IMG/VR virus record: IMGVR_UViG_3300044646_001284
Location: 1-64,000 of that record
Source: a virus
DNA: 64,000 bases
Reading direction: 5' to 3' (one strand)
The position numbers and the translations under genes are program-made. Shown here in pieces: positions 35,604-46,400 of the stretch. How positions within the stretch are numbered: the stretch's first letter is position 1; every line of letters starts with the position of its first letter. The notes beneath the pieces were generated by a model. It saw nothing but the letters and a program-made list of their open reading frames with translations, was not told the origin of the DNA and searched no databases.

Positions 35604-35739
35604 TGAATTATTGGCAAAGGATCAATTGGAGAATGTTACAAAACTTTTAGGTGGCAAACTGACATACTTAGTTTGCAGCGATAAGTATACAGAACACAGG
35701 AAAATTGTAATTGAATATGATGCTAAAAAGAAGCGATAA
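35593..35739 (+). CDS. Small protein (48 aa)
   Basis: ATG 35593 preceded by AAGAGG; an upstream in-frame start would lie inside the membrane-protein gene. INELLAKDQLENVTKLLGGK then basic C-terminus. Function unknown. Confidence 0.5.
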   Translation: MEINELLAKDQLENVTKLLGGKLTYLVCSDKYTEHRKIVIEYDAKKKR

Positions 35740-35917
35740 GATCATTGAGGCCCGTTTATACTCTCCCCATAAGTGTGAGTATATTTGTGAACGCGAGGAT
35801 GGAACCCATTATGCTTATAGAAAATTAGGTGAAGATGAATATTATGAATTACATCCAAATCCTACAGGAGAAACAAGATGGGTGTGGGGACAGAAAATAG
35901 AATTATTGGAGAATTAA
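35717..35917 (+). CDS. Small protein (66 aa)
   Basis: ATG 35717 or 35720. EYICEREDGTHYAYRKLGED then PNPTGETRWVWGQKIELL: a small beta barrel-like pattern. Function unknown. Confidence 0.5.
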   Translation: MMLKRSDKIIEARLYSPHKCEYICEREDGTHYAYRKLGEDEYYELHPNPTGETRWVWGQKIELLEN

Positions 35918-35919
35918 AA

Positions 35920-36063
35920 ATGAAGTGTAAAGTACAATTGTATGTGGCAGGTAAGATCTTCTATGAGGAAGTCTATGCAAGAGATTATAAAGATGCAAAG
36001 GAAACTGCCCAGGCACGAAATCCAAAGGCAAAGATTATCAGTGTAACTGCAGTATTTGACTAA
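35920..36063 (+). CDS. Small conserved protein (47 aa)
   Basis: TTGGAGAA precedes ATG 35920. CKVQLYVAGKIFYEEVYARD then KDAKETAQARNPKAKIISVT: beta-beta-alpha-beta, a common pattern among cyanophage mini-proteins (YV-A..xF-EEV-ARDYxxAKE). Function unknown. Confidence 0.6.
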   Translation: MKCKVQLYVAGKIFYEEVYARDYKDAKETAQARNPKAKIISVTAVFD

Positions 36064-36064
36064 T

Positions 36065-36072
36065 AATAAATA
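36065..36072 (+). promoter_or_regulatory. T4-type late promoter motif AATAAATA
   Basis: AATAAATA just after the stop of the preceding gene and about 50 bp before the glycosyltransferase. A palindrome GATACGTATC (36091-36100) lies between. Probable start of late transcription into this region. Confidence 0.5.
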
Positions 36073-36121
36073 ATGCAGTATCATTGAGTTGATACGTATC
36101 ATCATAACATTTGATAATTTT

Positions 36122-36877
36122 ATGGCAAAAGGATTTACTGTAAAAGCAAAAGCACCTTCAGAAGAACAACAACCCCTGTTTAATAGAGAAGAGTGTTTAG
36201 AAAAGATTAGGGGTAAGACTATTGTATTCTGTCTTCCAGGTCGGGGCGTATCATATATTTTCCTGAAGAACTTCGTGCAACTGTGCTTTGATTTAGTACA
36301 GGCAGGAGCATCTATTCAGATTTCACAAGATTATTCATCAATGGTAAACTTTGCACGTTGTAAAGTTCTTGGTGCTAATGTTCTTGCAGGTCCTGATCAA
36401 TTACCTTGGCAGGGTAAACTTCAATACGACTACCAGTTGTGGATTGATTCTGATATTGTTTTCAACACTGATGCATTCTGGGCATTGGTTCAGATGGACA
36501 AGGATATTGCTGCAGGTTGGTATGCCACAGAGGATGGCAGAACTACCTCAGTTGCACATTGGTTAGAAGAAGAAGACTTTGCCAAGAATGGTGGCGTCAT
36601 GAACCATGAGATGGTAGACACCATTTCCAACAGAAAGAAACCATTCACTGTGGATTACACAGGCTTTGGTTGGGTTCTGGTTAAGCATGGTGTATTTGAG
36701 CACCCAGACATGAAGTACCCTTGGTTTGCCCCTCAGATGCAGGTCTTTGAGTCTGGCGATGTTCAGGATATGTGTGGTGAGGATGTTTCCTTCTGCTTAG
36801 AGGCAAAGAAGGCAGGTTTTGAAATCTGGTGCAATCCACAGATTCGTGTAGGTCATGAAAAAACAAGAATCATTTAG
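36122..36877 (+). CDS. Glycosyltransferase-like (GT-A fold) protein
   Basis: 251 residues from ATG 36122 (an upstream in-frame start would read through the promoter). Contains a Rossmann-like start (KTIVFCLPGRGVSYIFLKNF), the metal-binding motif D-S-D in LWIDSDIVFN, an aromatic acceptor region GWYATEDGRT and a late GEDVSFCLEAKKAGFEIWCN. These are typical of family 2-type glycosyltransferases in T4-like cyanophages. Could glycosylate virion proteins or DNA; substrate unknown. Confidence 0.75.
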   Translation: MAKGFTVKAKAPSEEQQPLFNREECLEKIRGKTIVFCLPGRGVSYIFLKNFVQLCFDLVQAGASIQISQDYSSMVNFARCKVLGANVLAGPDQLPWQGKLQYDYQLWIDSDIVFNTDAFWALVQMDKDIAAGWYATEDGRTTSVAHWLEEEDFAKNGGVMNHEMVDTISNRKKPFTVDYTGFGWVLVKHGVFEHPDMKYPWFAPQMQVFESGDVQDMCGEDVSFCLEAKKAGFEIWCNPQIRVGHEKTRII

Positions 36878-37031
36878 AATTCTTTGTGATGGGAGGGTGC
36901 TGTACCAGTATCTCTCTCAAGAAGAGTTGTGGGAAATTATGGAAGACCTGTCTCAACAGTTTTATGAGACAGGGGTTCCCAATCCAGAGGATCTTGTGGT
37001 AGAATGTGTAGGTGATCTAGAGGAAAATTAA
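36855..37031 (+). CDS. Conserved small cyanophage-type protein (58 aa)
   Basis: ATG 36855 overlaps the glycosyltransferase by 23 bp. KQESFRILCDGRVLYQYLSQ and PNPEDLVVECVGDLEEN: a compact acidic protein whose FRILCDGR start is familiar from cyanophages. Function unknown. Confidence 0.65.
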   Translation: MKKQESFRILCDGRVLYQYLSQEELWEIMEDLSQQFYETGVPNPEDLVVECVGDLEEN

Positions 37032-37033
37032 TT

Positions 37034-37177
37034 ATGGCAAAGCGTCCTTCACTGACTAATAAAGTTGTTATTGAGTCAAAACCTAAGAAGACTCGTCAGG
37101 GTTGTTCTCAAAATACCAAACTCTCTGCCACATCAAGGAATGGTAGGAAGAAGCGTTATAGGGGTCAAGGTAATTGA
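37034..37177 (+). CDS. Small basic conserved protein (47 aa)
   Basis: MAKRPSLTNKVVIESKPKKT then SATSRNGRKKRYRGQGN: thirteen or so basic residues, no hydrophobic core. A very similar small protein sits beside the baseplate genes of many T4-like cyanophages; probably binds nucleic acid or packs in the virion. Confidence 0.7.
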   Translation: MAKRPSLTNKVVIESKPKKTRQGCSQNTKLSATSRNGRKKRYRGQGN

Positions 37178-37186
37178 TATAGATAG

Positions 37187-37211
37187 AGCAGGAGGAAACT
37201 CCTGCTTTTTT
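37187..37211 (+). terminator. Intrinsic terminator
   Basis: AGCAGGAG (37187-37194) pairs perfectly with CTCCTGCT (37199-37206), loop GAAA, then TTTTTT. Ends the unit carrying the small basic protein. Confidence 0.9.
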
Positions 37212-37222
37212 ATTAGGTGTTT

Positions 37223-37855
37223 ATGTCATATCTGAATCACAATCTTCCTACATTTACATGTTATATAAGAAATGAGTTTCTCTACAATCATAAGGAAGGG
37301 CATGGTGAGGTAACATTATGTGATGTTCACTCAGTGGCATCTTTGGAGAAGCATGTGCCCCTCTTTGAAGCATTTTTAGAGAATGGCGTTAACTGGACTA
37401 GAAGACCAATTCATGCATTTTGCTGGAAACCTGATGCTCCAGTGCCAAAATTAGAGGAGTGTATGTGGTGGGATTGCTTTTCGCCTTATATTGATGTTCA
37501 AGTAAGGTCTAGACTTGCTGGATTGCGTGCAGAATTGATTAATTACAAGGGCGAAAAGAATGAAGGGGTCTATTTGTTCACCCTAGATTGGTCTTGGGAA
37601 TCAAAATCAACCTTGAATACCAATTTCAGTGAGACTCCAGAGCATAAATGTGCACATTTTTTCAAAATGGACAATGGAAATTACTATGCATACCCAAATA
37701 ATAAGATTTTGTGGTATGATGATGCCTGGATTCGCAACAGAATTACAAAAAATCCTGGTTATGAAATAGATTTGACTGAATATTCAGTTGAAAATAAAAG
37801 AAAAATTGAAACTTCTGATGATTTTATGTACGAAATAGGGATGGCAACCCCTTAA
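37223..37855 (+). CDS. Conserved protein of the baseplate region (210 aa)
   Basis: ATG 37223 after TTAGG. Pattern NLPTFTCYIRNEFLYNHKEG, VNWTRRPIHAFCWKPDAPVP, WWDCFSPYIDVQVRSRLAGL, FKMDNGNYYAYPNNKILWYD. A well-conserved protein next to gp25 in T4-like cyanophages. Many aromatic and Cys residues, mixed alpha-beta, no catalytic motif I can name. Confidence 0.65.
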   Translation: MSYLNHNLPTFTCYIRNEFLYNHKEGHGEVTLCDVHSVASLEKHVPLFEAFLENGVNWTRRPIHAFCWKPDAPVPKLEECMWWDCFSPYIDVQVRSRLAGLRAELINYKGEKNEGVYLFTLDWSWESKSTLNTNFSETPEHKCAHFFKMDNGNYYAYPNNKILWYDDAWIRNRITKNPGYEIDLTEYSVENKRKIETSDDFMYEIGMATP

Positions 37856-37861
37856 AAAGTT

Positions 37862-37879
37862 CTAATTCACTCGAATTAG
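37862..37879 (+). promoter_or_regulatory. Hairpin touching the Shine-Dalgarno
   Basis: CTAATTC (37862-37868) pairs with GAATTAG (37873-37879). The AGGAG ribosome site (37878-37882) begins in the right arm, so folding would partly hide it. May tune translation of the next gene. Confidence 0.45.
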
Positions 37880-37886
37880 GAGCACA

Positions 37887-38132
37887 ATGGCAAACTTACC
37901 TGTAGATAGAGACAAAAATTACATGTATCAAATGTGGGGGACTACAAATTTAGTCACTGATTATGATACAAAATTTGATAAAAGAACAATTCAAGAAATT
38001 ATGCATGATGATGTTCCAAGAAATAAGCATTTATTAAAGGAACAAGCAGAAATTCATGAAACAATTCGTAATGATGAAGACTATGATGATTGGGAATATG
38101 GAACTGAACCAACCTATGGGAAACCTCAATAA
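37887..38132 (+). CDS. Small conserved protein before gp25 (81 aa)
   Basis: ATG 37887 after AGGAG. DRDKNYMYQMWGTTNLVTDY and KRTIQEIMHDDVPRNKHLLK, then a Tyr/Asp-rich acidic end. Position before gp25 is typical for small structural accessories, but I do not recognise it as gp53. Confidence 0.6.
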   Translation: MANLPVDRDKNYMYQMWGTTNLVTDYDTKFDKRTIQEIMHDDVPRNKHLLKEQAEIHETIRNDEDYDDWEYGTEPTYGKPQ

Positions 38133-38135
38133 ATA
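38128..38135 (+). promoter_or_regulatory. T4-type late promoter motif before gp25
   Basis: AATAAATA overlapping the previous stop and 20 bp before the gp25 start. Position fits a late promoter for the baseplate operon. Confidence 0.55.
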
Positions 38136-38154
38136 AAAGTATCTTATTACGTAG

Positions 38155-38565
38155 TTGCAGGTGCCTTTAGAGAATATTTCAAGAGGATTTAAAGATATCA
38201 GCTTGTCTTTCTTAAGGCACCCTGTAACAAATGACATCGGAACATTAACAAATGAAGATGCAATTAAGCGTTCTGTTGTTAATTTAGTTAGAACAAGAAT
38301 AGGTGAAAGGTTTTTTAACTCACTGTTAGGGTCTAATGTAGAAAATTACTTCTTTGAACTTGCAGATAGTGGACTTGTAGACCCAATTCAAGAAGAAATT
38401 AGAACACTTCTTTCTAACTTTGAACCAAGAGTTACAGTCAGACGTGTAGATGTTGGAATTTTTCCAGAAGATAATGAGTTAGATATTACAATTGTTTATG
38501 ATATTGTTGGACTTCCTCTTCCAACGCAGGCAATTAACTTCATATTACAACCAACTAGGTACTAA
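38155..38565 (+). CDS. 25: Baseplate wedge subunit gp25
   Basis: 136 residues, close to T4 gp25 (132). MQVPLENISRGFKDISLSFL at the start, then NEDAIKRSVVNLVRTRIGER, the GPW/gp25 fold core, and RRVDVGIFPEDNELDITIVY. TTG 38155 gives the M-Q-x-P-L start usual in cyanophage gp25; GTG 38161 is the alternative and a stop codon lies just upstream. gp25 holds the inner wedge ring to the sheath first layer. Confidence 0.88.
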   Translation: MQVPLENISRGFKDISLSFLRHPVTNDIGTLTNEDAIKRSVVNLVRTRIGERFFNSLLGSNVENYFFELADSGLVDPIQEEIRTLLSNFEPRVTVRRVDVGIFPEDNELDITIVYDIVGLPLPTQAINFILQPTRY

Positions 38566-40445
38566 TGGCTTTTACAGATTTCACTAATCTGGATTTCGAT
38601 CAGATTAGAACCTCCATTAAAGATTACTTAAGGTCAAATTCAACCTTTACTGACTTTGATTTTGAAGGTTCTAACTTTTCTATTCTGATTGATGTACTTG
38701 CCTATAACACTTATCTGACTGCCTACAACACCAATATGGTGGCAAATGAGGCATTCCTTGACAGTGCAACCCTTAGAGAGAATGTAGTCTCTCTTGCAAG
38801 GAACATAGGGTTTGTTCCATTGTCACGAAGAGCAGCAAAAGCAAACATTTCCTTTATAGTAAACAATATTAACACTTCGGTCAAAACAGTTACCCTCAAA
38901 GCAGGTATAGTTTGTACAGGGTCATTGGACAATACGAGTTATATTTTTTCAATTCCAGAAGATATTACTGTTGGGGTAGAAAATAGTGAAGCAATTTTCT
39001 CAGAAATTGACATTTATGAAGGAACATATCTCACAAAAACTTTCACAGTAAATACTTCACAACCAAATCAGAAGTATATTTTACCAAATCCTTACATTGA
39101 CACTTCAACAATTAGGATAAATGTCAAAAATACTGCTCAAGATACCACTACAGAGCAGTATAATTATATTGACAATATTGTTGGAATTAATTCAGAGTCA
39201 CAAATCTTTTTAATTCAAGAAATTTCTGATGAAAAATATGAAATTTTCTTTGGTGATGGCATTTTTGGCAAAAAATTAAACAATAATAATCAAATTAATG
39301 CCTCTTACATCACTACAAATGGTTCTGCAGGCAATGGAGCATCTAATTTTAGTTTCTCTGGCACCATAAGAGACAATAATGATGCTATTTTAAATGCAAC
39401 AATAGGTCCTGTAATCACAAATACTGTCTCTCAGAATGGCGATAACATTCAATCCCTAGAATCAGTAAGGTATTATTCCCCAAGATTGTATGCATCACAG
39501 TACAGAGCAGTCACTGCTGGGGATTATGAGGCACTGATACCATCAATCTACCCAAACATTGAATCAGTTACTGCATATGGTGGCGAAGAATTGACTCCAC
39601 CAGAATATGGTAAAGTATTCATTGCAGCAAAACCAAAGAATTCAGATTACTTATCTGAATCTACTAAAGAATCTATTTTGAATTCTTTGAGACAATATTC
39701 TGTGGCAGGCATCAAACCAGAATTTGTCAATATTAATGTTCTTTATGTGGAATTGGATTCCACAGTTTATTATAATTCAAACTTTGTTGGTTCAGTTAGT
39801 GATTTGAGAACACAAGTAACAAATTCACTGAATGCTTACTCTAACTCTACAGACTTGAATAAGTTTGGTGGAAGATTTAAATATAGCAAAGCATTACGTA
39901 TAATTGATGCTACTAATACTTCAATTACATCTAACATCACAAAAGTTAGAATTAGGAGAAATGTTGGAACTTTAATCAATGATCCAACAAACTATTTGGT
40001 GTGTTTTGAAAATAGATTTTATGTTGATAAGGAAGGATACAATATTCGTTCTACTGGATTTAATATTCAAAATAATCCAAATGTTCTTTACATTTCAGAC
40101 AAACCAAATGATGATATGCAGACTGGAAAATTATTCCTTTTTTACCTGACTGGAACTGTAGTAAATGAGGTTTCAGAAATTGGAACAGTCAATTATGTCA
40201 CTGGAATTTTAAATATAGATAATATAAATGTATCTTCAACATTGAGACCAAATAACATTATAGAAATTGAAGCAACCCCATACTCAAATGATATCATTGC
40301 CAAAAAGTCCATTTATTTAAAGTTGGATGTTGGTAGAAGTGATATTACTATGTTAAAAGATACTATCTCTTCAGGAGAAAATGCCTCTGGTAGTATGTTC
40401 ACACCTGAATCAAGTTACTTATCTGGAATTAAAATAAGAAATTAA
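38565..40445 (+). CDS. 6: Baseplate wedge subunit gp6
   Basis: 626 residues (T4 gp6 is 660). NLDFDQIRTSIKDYLRSNST then FEGSNFSILIDVLAYNTYLT and NEAFLDSATLRENVVSLARN are diagnostic of the gp6/J-like family. Start ATG 38565 overlaps the gp25 stop by one base. gp6 forms the continuous inner ring of the baseplate that changes shape on contraction. Confidence 0.92.
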   Translation: MAFTDFTNLDFDQIRTSIKDYLRSNSTFTDFDFEGSNFSILIDVLAYNTYLTAYNTNMVANEAFLDSATLRENVVSLARNIGFVPLSRRAAKANISFIVNNINTSVKTVTLKAGIVCTGSLDNTSYIFSIPEDITVGVENSEAIFSEIDIYEGTYLTKTFTVNTSQPNQKYILPNPYIDTSTIRINVKNTAQDTTTEQYNYIDNIVGINSESQIFLIQEISDEKYEIFFGDGIFGKKLNNNNQINASYITTNGSAGNGASNFSFSGTIRDNNDAILNATIGPVITNTVSQNGDNIQSLESVRYYSPRLYASQYRAVTAGDYEALIPSIYPNIESVTAYGGEELTPPEYGKVFIAAKPKNSDYLSESTKESILNSLRQYSVAGIKPEFVNINVLYVELDSTVYYNSNFVGSVSDLRTQVTNSLNAYSNSTDLNKFGGRFKYSKALRIIDATNTSITSNITKVRIRRNVGTLINDPTNYLVCFENRFYVDKEGYNIRSTGFNIQNNPNVLYISDKPNDDMQTGKLFLFYLTGTVVNEVSEIGTVNYVTGILNIDNINVSSTLRPNNIIEIEATPYSNDIIAKKSIYLKLDVGRSDITMLKDTISSGENASGSMFTPESSYLSGIKIRN

Positions 40446-40446
40446 G

Positions 40447-43400
40447 ATGAATCAAGAAAATAAAGTAGTCAAGGTTAGTGACGTAGTTCAAAACCAAATA
40501 CCAGAGTTTATTCTTACAGAGAACCCAAACTTTGTAGAATTTTTAAAACAATATTATATTTCACAGGAATTTCAAGGTTCCACAATAGACATTGCTGAAA
40601 ATTTAATTTCTTATAAAAACCTTGATAGTTTTGACAGTAAAAATTTAATAGCAGAAACCACTTTATCATCAGATGTAGAATTTTTTGATGATGTTATCAA
40701 TGTGGAATCTACTCATGGTTGGCCACAGGAATATGGTCTTCTAAAAGTTGATAATGAAATTATTACCTACACTGGAATTACTTCAACATCATTTACTGGA
40801 TGTATTAGAGGATTTAGTGGAATATCTTCGCTGACTCAAGAAAATAATCCAGAATTTTTAGTATTTTCTCAATCAGAAGCATCAGAACACACAGAAGATA
40901 GTACAGTCCATAATTTAAGTAATCTTTTTCTAAAAGAATTTTTTGAAAAAATTAAGTATCAATTTACACCAGGATTTGAAAACAGGGATTTTGCTCCCCA
41001 AATTAATCCACAAAATTTTATTAGCAAAGCAAAAACATTTTATCAGTCAAAGGGAACTGATGAAGCCTTTAAGATTCTTTTCAAAGTATTATATGCAGAA
41101 AATGTAAAAATCATTAAACCAGATGATTATTGCTTTACTCCATCAGATGGCAAATGGAGAATTGTAGAAACTTTTGTTTGTGAATTAGTTGATGGAGATC
41201 CATTTAAAATTAATGGACAAACATTATATCAAGACAAGTTTTCTCAATATAACATTGAAACTGCAAATGGTTCTATCTATAATGTAGAATCATTCAAATC
41301 TAGAGGAGAAACTTTTTACAAATTACAAATTTTTTCTGGATACTCTAATAATTTAAACCCCAGAGGAAGCATTGAGGGGACCTTCGTGACCACTCCAAAA
41401 ACATTTGTAGTAGAAGATACTGCTGTGGATTCAACAATCCTCACAGTTGATTCTACAATAGGATTTTCAAATAGTGGGATCTTAGAAATAAATGGTCAAA
41501 TAGTTACCTACACAGATAAAACTAATAATCAATTTTTAAACTGCTCTGGAATTAATACTTCAATTTCCAAAAAAACTAAAGTATTTTCAGATCATTTCAT
41601 TTATGCAATAGAAGAAAATAGTTCAGCAGTAGTTAAGTTTAAACTTTGTAATGTTTTGTCAAAGTTAGACCTTTCAAATACTGATGTTGTTTTAGCATAT
41701 GACGAAGACCCAATTGAAATAACTCAAGTTGGTTCTTCGGAATCATCTATATTTTTAAACTCTTTGGTTTATAATCATGCTATCAGCGTTTCTCCTGGAA
41801 ATGTAGTTAATGAATTAACCACACAAATTAGAAATAATCAAAAGGAAGGATTTTCTATTTCTGGTGGAGTTGCACTTTGCAAATTTCCACATTATTTAAA
41901 GGCTGGTGATGTTGTTGATTTATATTTTGAAAACACTAATGCTACAATTGCAACAAATCTTGCAGTAAACTTTATTAACTCTAAAGAATTTTCCGTATCA
42001 ACAACAGTAATTTCTCAACAATATGGAAATTTAAATTCACTTTTAGGGAAAAGAATTTTATTTAGAAGACGTATTGAAAAATCTCCAAACTTAAATTTAA
42101 CTGCAAATATTCAAGATTCTTTTGTAGACAATGATTCATATTATTTGACCACAAATGGTTTACCAGAATATCAAGTAAGTCCTTTAACTCTTGATAAATC
42201 TTTTTCTGTGGTAAATATTGATACCTTAAGTGATGATACAAATCATTATTTTAATACTGGTGATGAAGTTACTGTTGTAAGTTTTACTGCATCTCAAGGT
42301 TTTAAAAATGAAATAGGAATTTCTACTGGCATTTCATATTATGTAACTAAAGTTAACGATGCTCAAATTAGATTATCGCAATCAAGAGAAAATATAGAAA
42401 TATTATCTCATGTTCTTTTCTTTGAATACAATCAATTCAATATTGAGTCTGGAAGAGTTAATAATATAACACTAGTACCAACTGCTCAATATGGAAATTC
42501 ATTTACATCAACTAAATTATTTAAAAAAATACCAAAAACCCCACAATTATCATTAACTAAAGAAAATACTTCTCCAGGAAATTTGGGTGTTTTTGTTAAT
42601 GGAGTAGAATTACGAAATTATAAATCTTTTAATAAAATTTATTATGGTCCTGTAGAATCAGTCTCAGTTCTTAATTCTGGTTCTAATTATAATTTATCAA
42701 ATCCACCAAGATTTGAGGTGTTTTTCAATAATGCAAAATATCCAAATAGTAAAATAATTCCACAATTAAAAGGGAAATTAGCAAAACTTTCTGTAACTGA
42801 TCCTGGATTTGATTATGTTGAAGTTCCAACAGTGGAAATTTTGGGAGGAAATAATCCTACCATTGTAACTGAAGTAAAAATAAAAAATACAAATAATGAA
42901 ATTGAATTCAATTCAACATCAAAGGACAATGTAGTTGATACAGTAAACAATATATTTGTATTTTCAGATAAACACAGGTTTATTACTGGAGAACCTATTC
43001 TCTATAAAACATTCAATACTACGTCTATTGGTATTGGAACTCAAGTCTCTGATGGATTTTTAACAAATAATTCAATTTACTATGTTGTAAATGTTGGTGC
43101 AGGAACTTCCATGGCTCTTGCATTCAATCAAAAAGATGCTTATGAAGGAACAAATTTAATTAATCTGAGAACTTTTGGAGGAGGACTTCAAAGTTTTATT
43201 TCTACTTTACCCAAAAAAATTATTGATGAAGTAAATATCATTCAAAATGAAAGTGAATTTGAATATAAAAAAGTATCTTTTATTGCAGAAGACATAAATC
43301 TTCAAGATGATATTATTACAGTAGAAAATCATGGGTTTTCTACTGGAGAAGAAGTTGTTTATAGTTGGGAACCAGCTCCAGGATTCAATGGAAACACTAT

Positions 43401-46400
43401 TGGTGGATTAGACACAAATCTTTATTATTACATAGTAAAAATTGACGATAATAGATTTAAACTAACATATACCAAAAATGGAACTGATTATGTAGATCTA
43501 CTTTCAAAGGAAAATTTTAGCACATACTTTATTGAATATTCTCCAATTAGAGTTAGCATTTTAGGTGCAGTTTCTACTACAGGAGTTTCCACTTTTATTG
43601 GATATGATGCTACAATTGTTCCAATTGTTGAGGGTTCTGTTGTTGGAGCATCTTTACAAAGAAATCCTCAGTTGATAGTAGATACTTTTGGAAGAACTGA
43701 TATCATTGATTATGAAAAATCCCCAGAAATAAGAATAGTAGAGGGTAGTGGAGCTTCTTTACAACCAATTATAGTAGATGGAAAAATTAAAGAAGTTGTA
43801 GTCAAAACTTCTGGTTCTGGTTATTTCAATTCTTTCGATCTTGTTGTTAATGGTAATGGATTTGGTGCTAAACTTGTACCAACTATTATCCAAGGAACAA
43901 TAATTGATGTTAAAGTTGTTAATGGTGGAGTTGGGTATGCATCAACAAACACTACCATTAACATAATTCCTCTTGGAAGTGATGTCAAATTAAAAGCAAA
44001 TATCAAGTCTTGGAATATAGATGATATTTCAAGATATGGAATTAATAATATTCAAGATGGATTATTGTTTGGAAAAAATTATTCTTTAATTGGCAATACT
44101 TATGGTACATTTTTCTTAAATCAAAATTTAAGACAGTTTTTCAACATTCCAAGTTCACCTTCAACACACTCTCCAATCATTGGTTGGGCATATGATGGGT
44201 GTCCAATTTATGGACCATATGCTTATACAAATATAGATGGCAGTGGTGGAATAATTAGAATGAGAAGTGGATATTCTTATTCTAATCCTATTGGTAGTTT
44301 TTGTAGATTAGTTGAAGAATATGTGTTTACTAATTCTGGTACTTTAGATGAGTACAATGGAAGATTTTGCGTTACTCCAGAGTATCCAAATGGAGTTTAT
44401 GCATATTTTTGCACTTTAGATGAAAATAATACTCCAGAATTTCCATATGTAGTGGGTCCAAAATACAACTATTCTCCTATTGAAGAAAATTTTGATTTGA
44501 ATAAAAATCAAACACTCAATTTCAACAATTTAAACATTATCAAATGGACAAGTCCATATAGAATTTCTGATCAAGACTACAAGTATGAGTATTTTGAATT
44601 ATTCAAAAATAGTAACGGTAAAGATGTTATTATTGAAAAATCATCTGTTGGAGTCATTGATTCTATTAATGTTATAGATTCTGGTATTGACTATCAAGTA
44701 GGAGATTCTGTAATATTTGATAATAGTAATGCTTCTGGATTTGGCGCAATAGCAAAAGTATCTGAAGTTTCTGGAGTTTCTGTAACATCAATATCTTCAG
44801 AAACTAAATCTTTCTCCAATGTAACATTTATTTCTGATGGCACATCTGTAACTGGAATAGCATCAACATACCATTCACTAAAAACTAATTCCTTTATAAA
44901 CATATCAGGAATTTCAACAAGTTCTTATGAATCTTTAGAGGGATTTGAAAAGATTATTGTGCCATCTATTGTTACAACTTTAGCATCAAATCTTGGACCA
45001 TCATCAATTACTGGAATAGTCACATCAATTCAAGTTAATGAATCCATTAGAACTTTTGATGTTGATTCATACTTGACTATTAGTAATGAAATAGTCAAAG
45101 TTGTAGGAGCAGATTATCAAAATAACTTATTGAACATTTTGAGACCCCCAAGTGCTCCAGCACATGCAGCATTAGAAACTATTACATTACTCCAAAATAA
45201 GTTCCAATATGTATCATCAGAGTTTACTCCAGTAATTTCAGAAGTAGATCAAAATTATTATTTTGATTCATCAAACGCAGTTTCTACTGGGACAAATACT
45301 TCACCTGGAATTGGAAATACTTTAACCATCTACCCTCTTGGAGTTGGAATTCCTTATGTAAAATATGTTCAAACTGGTGGAATATATCTTCCCAATAATA
45401 AGTTCAGCACTGGAGATAAGTTAAATTATACAGAAGATACAGCAACTATTGTAACCAATTATGGTGACTTAAATGCATTTTCTGAATTGTATGTTTTAAA
45501 ATTAGAAAATGATGTTGTTGGACTTGTAACTAGCAAAACAGATATTTCAAATCCAAGTAGAATTCTAACATATACCTCAGTTGGTTCAGGAAATCTTCAC
45601 AAATTTAAAACAGAAAAAAATATTGTTACTGGGACAATTACTCAAAATGATTGTGTAGTTTCAACAGCATCTACTCATGGGTTATCTGTTGGGAGTTTAA
45701 TTAAATTTAATGTTAAATCTGGAATAACTACAACTTTTGATGTAACTTACTCAAATAATAGAGTCTTGATTGACTCTGACACTAATCCAAAAATTGATGT
45801 CTATACCAATGACACAGTAGTATTTGATTTATCAGATGTTTCATTGTCTGGTAAAACATTTAATTTATATACTGATGAGGACTTTTTAAACCTATATGTA
45901 GGAAATATTGATAATGGAATTGAAGTTGAAAGAACTACCACCCAGTTAACATTAAATGTTAGTGACTATACTCCAAAAACTTTATTTTACAATTTGTCAG
46001 ATTCAATTACTGACATTACAGTAGAAAACTTTAATCAATTATCCATCAATGCTAGCGAATATAACATAGAGTCAATTATCACAGAATCTACTAGTAATCA
46101 GTTTAAGTTTAATCTAAGTTCTACCCCAGAAAGGTCTTCTTATACTAATCCCTCAACTTTATCATATTCAGTATTATCTGAGGGAATTTTAGGTCCAATA
46201 TCAAATATTGAAATAATTTCTAAAGGATCCCAATACAAAAAGTTACCAATTATTTCATCTGTTGATAGTGAATTTGGAAGTGGGTGTAATTTATTTGCTA
46301 AGAGCAATTCTATAGGTAAGATTGAAAGGTCTAGAGTAAACAACTCACAATTAATTTGTCCTTTTGATAAAACATTAACGCCACAATCAAATATTTTCTC

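Noticed and set aside
37887-38132. gp53 baseplate wedge protein
   Set aside because: Only 81 residues and no gp53 pattern; T4 gp53 is 196 residues.
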